The notes under the pieces were generated by a model. The model searched no databases. It was not told the DNA's origin and saw only the letters and a program-made list of their open reading frames with translations. A program made the position numbers and the translations under genes. From Laguncularia racemosa (lineage: Eukaryota; Streptophyta; Magnoliopsida; Myrtales; Combretaceae), in contig JBBMOL010000550.1 in assembly GCA_037954665.1 (NCBI GenBank), positions 62,001 through 126,000 on the forward strand: a stretch of DNA of 64,000 nucleotides, written 5' to 3'. Below are positions 56,372 to 64,000 of the stretch, one piece after another (position 1 is the first letter of the stretch; each line of letters opens with the position of its first letter).

Positions 56372-57339
56372 GGGCCCATTTTGAGCAGATCGACCCCGGA
56401 ATTATTTATATATTAACCTCTTTTTTATTATTCTTGTATTGTGTTTTCCAATAGGCACACTTATCATATTTTATAAGGCAATGGACAAACTCCCTCAGAC
56501 TCAGCTTGTGAGTTATCCATGGACCGACCTGAACCGGTGATGAGTTGGGCCGATGGATCCTATAGAAGACCGACATGTTGAAGACCAATTTCTTTTATAT
56601 ATTTTTCATTTGCATGGACTATTTATGTTTTAATCATTTTCAGACACTTTTATTTCCTTGTAATTTTCATTTAGGGTTAGCCACCTTAAAAGTGGCAAAC
56701 TTGTAATTTTGAGCACTTTTTAACCCTAGGAGTAGCAAGTATAAATACTTGCTTAAAAGAGGGTTTGGGAGGCCATATTTTGCAGAATTGAGAGTTCATT
56801 TTCACGTGAGGATTAAGGTTCCTAATTGTCATTAGAATCTTATCAATTTCAATCCCAAGAGTTGAAATTGTGGCGAGTGCAACACCTTGAAATTGTGAGT
56901 AGTATCAATTTCATTTTGTTGTGATTTCTTTTCTTCTCTAGTGTGTCATATCTAGGGGTGAATTGAGATAGTTCTTGGACAGATTTGCTTCTTATTTTTT
57001 TCGAATTCTTGTGTTTAATTAAGATCCTTTGCATTTGAATTCGGTTCATCCTTGAAGAATACCTCTTGAAACGTGATTATCACTTGTGGAAAGGAGTTCT
57101 TAGAATTGAAGTTTTCTTTTGAATTTGTGGATTATTCTCGTGGGATTATATGTGATTAGTGTGATGTTAGAAGAGATTATTATTGTGGTATCACAATTGT
57201 AACATTGAGCATTTGGATTTCATTGCACCTTCACTAGGATCACGCCATTTTTGCCCTTTTGGAACCGATTTTGTTGTTAACTTGAGTTTGTTTTTCTTAA
57301 GTCTTTTAATTGTGCTTCTAAGTGGATTTAGGCACATCA
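56299..57339 (+). repeat. 3' LTR of element G
   Basis: 1041 bp, the partner of 52811-53849. The core promoter 20-mer is at 56734-56753. The end of the gag-tail frame lies at 56371 inside it. Confidence 0.93.
56734..56753 (+). promoter_or_regulatory. LTR core promoter of G (3' LTR copy)
   Basis: Same 20-base inverted-repeat TATA motif. In this LTR it could drive transcription outward into the RT region of element F. Confidence 0.6.
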
Positions 57340-57344
57340 TAAAC
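57340..57344. repeat. Right target-site duplication of element G (TAAAC)
   Basis: Identical to 52806-52810. Confidence 0.92.
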
Positions 57345-58915
57345 AGTAGTGATTTATCAACAGAGACTTGAGTTCCTTACATCTTCAACTCATCTCCAGC
57401 TCTTAATAATTGGTTTTCCTATCCTCTTAATAGCATTAGGTCTACTTTAGAATAAGGAGCAATCATAATTAAGATATTTTTTTTATGTTTATATCCATCA
57501 CTGTTCAATAAGACTCTTCGATGATGTCGAGCAATAAAATTACAAGTTATTTCAATTATGCCTCTTTCCTTTACTTATATACTTTCACTTCATTTTCCAT
57601 ATAGACTCAATATTCTTGATGAACGCCAGGGATATCTCACGTATGTAAATAATGAAAATATTGATATCTCTTCCAACACTACTAAGTCAACTGTCGAAAA
57701 CGATATTAATGACTATGAAGCAGTATAAGAGAGTTAGCAAAAGTATGAACAAAGTAGAATATTGATTGATGAACCAATGGAGATAGTCAACCTAGGAATT
57801 GAAGAAGATCCCAAAAACCTTAAGATTGGAGATAATTTGAGTGATGAGCAAAAGTAAAAGATAACTAAGCTGCTAACTAAATATGTAGATGTGTTTGCTT
57901 GGTTATATAGAGACATGCCAGGACTTAACCAATCAATAATGGTTCATAAGCTACTTACAAGAGAAGATGTTAAACCTAAAAAACAAAAGTTAAGAAGATT
58001 TAGGCTTGACATCTTAATAAAGATTAAAGAAGAGGTCAAGAAGCTACTAGAAGTCAGTTTATTGAAGTATTGGACTATCCAGAATGGATAACGAACATAG
58101 TTCCTATTTTAAAGAAAAACAGAAAAGTATGGGTATGTGTGGATTTTCGAGATTTAAACCAAGCTACACTTAAAGACAACTTCCATGTACCCCACATAGA
58201 TGTCTTGGTAGACGATATAGTAAGAAGTCATCTCTTCTCATTTATGAATGGCTTCTCGGGATATAATAAAATAAAAATAGCAGAAGGAGATAAAACCAAT
58301 ATGACCTTTATCACGACTTGAGGTACCTTTTGTTATGAAGTCATGCCTTTCAATTTAAAGAATGCTAGAGCAACATACTAGAGAGCAATGCTCGCAATAC
58401 TTCATGACATGATACATCGAAAAGTCGAAGTATATGTTGACGGTGTGATAGCTAAATCCAAAGAAGGAGAAAGCCATGAGGTCATCTTGAGGAAAGTATT
58501 CGAACGATTAAGAAAGTTTCAATTGAAGTTAAACCCGGAGAAATGCACCTTTAGGGTCACATCTAGTAAGCTGTTGGGGTTTATTGTAAGTCGAGAAGGA
58601 ATTAAAATCGATCTTGATAAAGTAAAAGACATACTAGAAATGCCTTCCCCACATACCTTTAAAGAGGTAAGAGGTCTATTAGGAAGGTTAAATTACATAG
58701 CTCGGTTCATCTCACAACTCATGGATAAATGCCGCCCATTATTTCGACTACTAAAAAAGAATGCTACAGTGGAATGGGATGACAAATGTGAAGAGGCATT
58801 TAAGAAGATCAAAGAATATCTTATGAACCCTCCGATTTTAGTAATCCCAAAACCTGGAAGGCCTTTATTCTTATACCTCACGATACTTCCCAAGTCGATG
58901 GATAAGTATACTGGG
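57345..58915 (+). pseudogene. Element F reverse transcriptase (decayed)
   Basis: Linker to about 57760, then EEDPKNLKIGDNLSDEQ and YVDVFAWLYRDMPGL (57800-57920), the RT fingers (PEWITNIVPILKKN, VCVDFRDLNQAT), the palm (FSFMNGFSGYNKIKIAE, where the usual Asp of the first motif reads as Asn) and, after a stop, the active site VEVYVDGVIAKS at 58429-58446, where the second Asp of YVDD reads as Gly. The connection region (LLGFIVSREGIKID, EVRGLLGRLNYIARFI) and tether (EEAFKKIKEYLMNPPILV) complete it. Both active-site changes argue that this copy is inactive. Confidence 0.88.
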
Positions 58916-59340
58916 ACAAAAAGATGAAAGAGGAAGGGAATAGTCTATATACTATTTGAGTAAGAAATTCACAAAAGGGGAACAAAAGTATTTCGAAATA
59001 GAAAGAGCCTGCTATGCATTAGTTTAGGTCATGCATCGACTGAAATAGTATACTCTCTATTATCCTATTAAACTATTAATGAAACATGATCCCCTGAAAT
59101 ATTTAGCGAAAAGCTTGTTTTGTTGGAAAGAATTTCCAATTAGAAGATGCCCCTATCAAAATTTGACATAACATATGTAACTCAAAATTTGATGAAGAGG
59201 CAGAAATTAGCAGATTTATTGGCGAAGTACCCACTTAAAGGAGATTTTTGAGAATCGCAAGCCCAGTTCCTAGATGAAAATATACTGATGGCAGAGGGTG
59301 AGTCAAAAGAAGAATCCAAGATAGAAAAGCATCCTAAATG
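58916..59340 (+). pseudogene. Element F RNase H, first domain (decayed)
   Basis: Lies where the standard RNase H follows the RT tether: remnants of YYLSKKF-like, FEIERACYALV-like and HPLKYL-like motifs appear in shifting frames (58930-59110), ending with QKLADLLAKYPL near 59200-59240, the usual boundary before the second domain. Strongly degraded. Confidence 0.65.
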
Positions 59341-59775
59341 GAAGATGTATTTTGATGGAATTGCCATGTGTTTGGATGTGGAATTGAGGCAGCGTTGATA
59401 TCACTAGAAAGAACGCAGTTCCCCGTAGCAACGAGACTCGCATTCCCATATACTAATAATATTACAAAGTATAAAGCATGCATCCTAGGTCTCAAAATGG
59501 CCTACTATATGGAAATCCATGAGTTGAATGTATACGGAGATTCCTTACTTATCATATTACAAATACGAGGAGAATACAAAACTAAAGACCCCTAAATTAG
59601 TTCCATACCACCAACACCTAACAGAATTGATAGAAGAATTTGAGGTGGTCACCTTCACATACATCCTATGGACTAAAAATCAGTTCGTAAATGCCCTCGT
59701 GACACTAGCATCTATGATTCAACTAACAGGAGAGACCGAAGTTCAGCCATTGAAGATAGGCCCACCTACTATCTA
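59341..59775 (+). pseudogene. Element F second (archaeal-type) RNase H domain (decayed)
   Basis: Begins with KWKMYFDGIA (59338-59367, first catalytic Asp), then after a frame change FPVATRLAFPYTNNITKYKACI (Glu position reads as Lys in TKYKA), ELNVYGDSLLIILQIRGEY (Asp in YGDS), and VTFTYILWTKNQFVNALVTLAS. A second RNase H of this kind between RNase H and integrase is the known hallmark of the Tat lineage. Confidence 0.82.
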
Positions 59776-61055
59776 GTTATTGAAAAAAAACAAGATGATA
59801 AGCCTTGGTACCATAATATCAAAACATTCCTCCAAGAAGGCAGATACCTTGAAATGGCTAACAAAAATGACCAAAAAACACTCAAAAGATTGGTGAGCCA
59901 TTTCTTATTAAGTGGGTCTATACTTTACAGAAGGTCATTCGACACCAAGTTGCTAAAATGTGTAGACAAAGACGAGGTTGATAAACTAATGAAAGAAATA
60001 CACAAAGAAGTATGTGGCCCCTACATGAATGGACACATGCTTGCTCAAAAAATCATGAGGATGAGCTACTATTGGTTGACAATGGAGTCAGACTACATTA
60101 AATACGTCAAGCACTACCACTTATGCCAAGTTTACACCAACAAAATGAATGCTCCACCTAAAGAGCTCCATTCACTTTCTGCACCATGGCCATTGTCTAT
60201 GTAAGGAATCGACATTATCAGACCGATCACCCCAAAGGCGTCTAATGGTCATAGGTTTATATTGGTAGCTATTGATTATTTTAGTAAATGGGTTAAAGCC
60301 TCATCATTTGCCAGTGTCACTAAAGAAGTGGTAGTCCGATTCATGAAGAGAGACATAATAGCTCGGTATGGAGTTCCTAAAATGATCATCACTGATAATG
60401 GCAGCAATCTCAACAACAAATCAATGATGGAGTTATTTTAACGATTTAAGATAAATCATAGAAACTCAACTCCATACTGGCCTTAAATGAATAAGGCAGT
60501 AGAATTAGCTAACAAAAACATTAATAGAATTATTGAGAAAATGATCATCACCTACAAAGATTAGTACAAGATGTTACCCTTCACACTTATGGCCTACAAA
60601 ACCTCCATTCGAAAATCTACTGGAGTCACTCCATATTCACCAGTATATTGTGTTGAGGCAATATTACTAGTCGAGGTCGAAATCCCATACTTTAGGGTTT
60701 TATCGGAGACATAACTAGATAAATTTGATTGGGTGAAGAAAAGGATCGATCAATTAAACTTGATCAATGAAAGAAGACTCACAACATTATGCCATGGCCA
60801 ATGCTACCAACAAAGGATGGCCCGAGCATTCAACAAAAAAATGTGGCCATGACATTTTATTGAAGGTAACTTAGTACTAAGGAAGATTCTACCTAATGCA
60901 AAAGATTTAAGAGGCAAATTCACTCTAAATTATGAAGCTCCATATGTTGCAAAAAGGGCATTATTAGGAGGGGCATTAATATTGGCTGAAATGGACGGTT
61001 AAGATTTGAAGGACCCCATAAATCCAGATGCAGTTAAGATGTACTATCCCTAAAC
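59776..61055 (+). pseudogene. Element F integrase (decayed)
   Basis: The N-terminal zinc-binding domain is at about 59985-60150 (HKEVCGPYMNGHMLAQKI, then HYHLCQVYTNK, where the first Cys of CxxC reads as Tyr). The catalytic core has Asp in GIDIIRPITP (about 60207), Asp in MIITDNGSN (about 60390) and Glu in NKAVELANKN (about 60490). The C-terminal part continues through PNAKDLRGKFTLNYEAPYVAKR to a stop near 61050. About eight in-frame stops, few frameshifts. Confidence 0.87.
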
Positions 61056-61589
61056 ATGAATAATAAAGTTTTACCAAAAGTTCATGAATGCTAACAATTG
61101 TTACAACTTCGTGGTTAGATTTTCATTTCTCTACAAGAAAAGTTGACATCCCCTAAGTGGTCATTGAATGTCGAAGCCACCTTGACTAATTGCTATCAAA
61201 GAAGTTCTTACATCATTTTCCTATGTTATCCCTCACTCCATCGCATATACAAGAGAATAATGAATAATGAACAATGATGGAATAATACCAATTATGATCA
61301 CTCCATCTTACCCGTCTCAAATAGCAGGTTTGGTGTTGTTTCGGGATAATACCAAAATCATAAGAGCTAAACTCGCAAGAAAAATGCCAGAATAATGCTT
61401 ACATTAAGATCTTTTGCTCTAGTCCAGATAAAGATAAGCAGGTGAAGATTAGACAATCATGAGGGTTTGGTCATTTAGTTGTTATCAGTAGTGACCAAGT
61501 AAGTATCTATGCGTCAAAAGAAATAAAATTGAAGTAATAACAATAGGAGGATAGTCATTCCTCATTCAATCAGGCTCATAATGATGAGC
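61056..61589 (+). other. Element F 3' non-coding region before the tandem repeat
   Basis: No coding signal. It separates the integrase from the 80-bp repeat array. Confidence 0.55.
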
Positions 61590-62290
61590 TACATTTCTTT
61601 TTAAGGTTACTAATCTATTGAGACACTTCCTAATATCAATTAATCAGCTCATAGGAGCACTTTTATAATCTCTTATTAAGGTTGCTAGTCTGCTGAAACG
61701 CCTCCTATTATGGTTGTCAGTTTAAAAAGATGCTTCCTATTATTGGTTAGTTAGCTTATAGGAGAACTTTCCTAAACTTTCTCTCTTAAGGTTGCAAGTC
61801 TAGAAAGGCACGTCCCACTATCATTTAGTTAGCCCCCAATGGGGCACTTTCCTAGATATCCTCATTTTATAGTTGTTAGTCCTGTAAGACGTTTCCTATT
61901 ATCAATTAGTCAGCTTATAAGAGCACTTTCCTAAACTATCTCTTCTTAGGGTTACTAGTCTCATAAGATGCTCCCTATCATCGATTAGTCAGCTCATATA
62001 TTACAGATAATCTCTTCTTAAGGCTGCTAATCTAGTGAGATGCTTTCTATTATTGATTAGTTGGCTCATATGAGTACTTTTATAATCCCTTCTTAAGGTT
62101 GCTAGTCTACCGAGATGCCTCCTATTATCGATTAGTTAGCTCATGGGAGAACTTTTATAGATAATATCTTTTTTAAGGTTGTTAGTTTGGCAAGGCATTT
62201 CCTATCATCGATTAGTCGGCTCATAAGAGCACTTTTCTAGATAAGCTCTTCTTAAAGGATGTTGTTTGTCTAAGACTACTCTCCAAGGAA
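61590..62290 (+). repeat. 80-bp tandem repeat, 3' part of element F
   Basis: About eight or nine diverged units of roughly 80 bp, each with variants of TTAAGGTTGCTAGTCT, GATGCCTCCTATTATCGATTAG and GCTCATAAGAGCACTTT. It is the reverse complement of the array in element C (10950-11595), which lies in the minus orientation, so the repeat is at the same relative site in both. Confidence 0.87.
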
Positions 62291-62497
62291 TATTAGTCAT
62301 CATAAAGCAACTACTTTCTTTTGCGACATAGGATTGCTAGCTTATGGAGCATTTTCCTCACTCGATCCTTTGGTCAAATAACTCCCTAGTGGATACAAGG
62401 TCGAATAGCCAACTGAATATAGCATTATCCATCCTTTCTCCTAAGTAAAAATGGTGTTTTCATTATTTTTGTAGCTAAGTTTTCCCAAAACTTTATT
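62291..62497 (+). other. Element F 3' region after the tandem repeat
   Basis: Non-coding; it matches the inverted segment 10730-10930 of element C, including the CTAAGTTTT-type stretch before the polypurine tract. Confidence 0.6.
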
Positions 62498-62512
62498 ACA
62501 AAGAGGGGCAGT
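62498..62512 (+). other. Polypurine tract of element F
   Basis: ACAAAGAGGGGCAGT directly before the LTR start TGTAAACA. Confidence 0.8.
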
Positions 62513-64000
62513 TGTAAACATTCTATTTTTGTCTCCCCATGTAGATAATAATAATAAATAAATAATAATAATAAAAAAGGGGGAACCTAGTTTATGAGAT
62601 AGCAAAAATTTAATGAAAAAATAATAAATATAGTAATAACAAGTAACAAAAATAATAATAATAAAATTTTCAACAAAATTAAGGAAATATGGATCTCTAA
62701 ATCAAGCTTGGGAATTTCAAATCAATAGAAAATTAATTGAGGATGATAGCTTATATACAAATTCGTTGCATATAATAAATGAGAAAAATGACTAGCTATG
62801 CACCCCAAACAATTAAGCAAAGCTTGAGGTCGCACGTTCGAGACTCCTAGGATACACTCCAAAATTTTTTTCTACTGAAAAGAAAAGGTTACCACGTGGC
62901 AACATTTCATTGGCTGGGGAAAATCACTTGCTAGGTACGTGACCGTCTTCTCCAGCAAGATGGCAACTGAAAACAGAAAGGAGAGAAAATCGCAAGCAAA
63001 TTCCAGTATATTAAGACGTTTTTTTGAATCTTTTCAGATTATAACAAAAGAAAATGGATAAATCACAAAACAACTCTGATATAAAGGATTGGCATCATTT
63101 TTTTTCAAATCGTAGGAAGATAAAAAAAAAAAAAAAACCCAATCGCGATTTTGATTCTAACTCATCCACCTCGGTCACGTCTAAGCCTATAAATAAGGCT
63201 AATTCTTGAGTAGAAGAAAAAAGGAGGAAAAAGGGAGAGTAAAAAGAAAAAAAAAACGAAGAAGAAAAATAGTATTGAGCAAACACCAACCGCTATACCG
63301 TAGCCCCACCCCCCACGCCCACAGTTCCTTGTTGCTGTTGACACTGCAAACTACCCGAACATCACTGACTTCCACGCCAGCTTGTGCCTAGGAAGCGTCC
63401 CGACTCCTCGCCTCGCGTCGCCACTCGCTAGAGCACATATAGTTGATTGAGTTTGTGATGAACTCACCAACCCTCGACCCGAACCAAACCAAGCCGACTT
63501 GAACTGCACTGACCCTTGTCTAGGTGAGTGAGGTTCATATTATTAGTTTAATTAATAAGTAAAAATATATATATATACAATAAAAAATAATAATAACGAT
63601 AAAAGACATATATTCTTAGAAATTTTTCTTTTTCTTTTATTATTGATAAAATAATAATAAATGAGAATTAGGTTTGGAATTTCTCTTTCCTTTTTTTTTC
63701 AAAAATTATTTTTTAAGTTTAAGATATGATTTTTCTTTGAAAAACAATAAGAAATGTTTTGTCACCTAGGAAGCAATGATTTTCGTGAAATAAAAAAAAA
63801 TCGATTGGTATTTTCAAAAATTATTATTATTATTATTATTATTATTCAAAATCAAGAAATAAGATTTAGAATTTTTTTTAAAATATATATATAATAAAAT
63901 TTTCTAAATGGTAATAAATGTAAACTTGGTTTGTTTTTTTAAATTAAATCAAAGCACTAAATTTTTTTATAAATAAGCGAACTATAGCTTGTTTGATCCC
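62513..64000 (+). repeat. 3' LTR of element F (cut by window end)
   Basis: The first 1488 bases of an LTR matching 45426-47395, with noticeable divergence and indels. About 480 bases are expected beyond the window. The TATA box is at about 63186-63199, a donor-like CTAGGTGAGT at 63520-63529 and an ATT run at about 63821-63845. Lys/Arg-rich or Phe-rich frames at 63095-63391 are by-products of the purine-rich tract 63214-63268. Confidence 0.9.

Larger units (their letters stand above)
52811..57339 (+). mobile_element. Element G: non-autonomous gypsy derivative carrying gag (TR-GAG-like)
   Basis: 4529 bp, plus strand, with LTRs 52811-53849 and 56299-57339, a primer site at 53856, a 1.1-kb leader, one gag-led reading frame and a polypurine tract at 56287. 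There is no protease, RT, RNase H or integrase core. The organisation matches the TR-GAG class of non-autonomous elements described in plants. The LTRs differ little by eye and the target duplication is perfect, so it is among the younger insertions. Closest relative in the window: element E. Confidence 0.92.
45426..64000 (+). mobile_element. Element F: Tat/Ogre-like Ty3/gypsy retrotransposon, truncated by the window and split by element G
   Basis: A long plus-strand element whose 3' LTR runs past the window end. Order: 5' LTR, primer site, ORF1, gag, protease, element G (4.5 kb), RT, RNase H, a second RNase H, integrase, 80-bp tandem repeat, polypurine tract, 3' LTR. An extra ORF upstream of gag and a second, archaeal-type RNase H before integrase are described hallmarks of the Tat lineage, which includes Ogre. 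The coding sequence is heavily mutated and the LTRs have drifted, so this is the oldest-looking coding element here together with C. Confidence 0.9.

Overview
This is a repeat-rich stretch of a plant nuclear genome, almost certainly a eudicot. The evidence is AT-rich sequence, plant-type LTR retrotransposons with initiator-Met or Tat-type primer sites, MuDR and CACTA transposase debris, and a secreted class III (GH18, hevamine-like) chitinase gene with its own TATA box. I cannot name the species. Only one gene, the intronless chitinase (35583-36473, minus strand), looks intact; nearly all other coding signal is broken transposable-element sequence.

Layout. I label the LTR elements A to G. Element A (minus, mostly left of the window) contributes a leader, a primer-binding site and a 5' LTR. 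Nine bases from the outer end of that LTR, element B (1384-8362, Ty3/gypsy, minus, TSD TCTTG) has inserted. After a short spacer with a CACTA-type terminus comes element C (8914-17642, minus, TSD CCTAC), a gag-pol-less relative of Tat/Ogre elements. An unassigned spacer leads to element D (20282-31264, Ty1/copia, minus, TSD TTAAG). Its reverse transcriptase is split by element E (22035-26686, minus, TSD CCAAG). The region 31265-45425 is the least LTR-dense part: a foldback repeat, the chitinase gene between two copies of a dispersed repeat, a MuDR transposase relic facing a plant-mobile-domain relic, an AT-rich tandem array and a CACTA transposase fragment. The right end is element F (45426 to beyond 64000, plus), an old Tat/Ogre-like element with ORF1, gag, protease, RT, two RNase H domains and integrase. 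It is split between protease and RT by element G (52811-57339, plus, TSD TAAAC).

How the parts relate. E and G belong to one non-autonomous family. G keeps gag, E keeps protease, and both share an acidic repeat spacer followed by the integrase C-terminal tail, whose reading frame continues through the polypurine tract into the 3' LTR; both lack RT and the integrase core. A shares their LTR core promoter, a TATA box inside an inverted repeat. C and F share LTRs, ORF1, a roughly 80-bp tandem repeat and a candidate leader intron. Nesting and by-eye LTR similarity agree on relative age: the inserts are younger than their hosts. Coordinates of LTRs, TSDs and primer sites were read by hand; percent identities were not computed.
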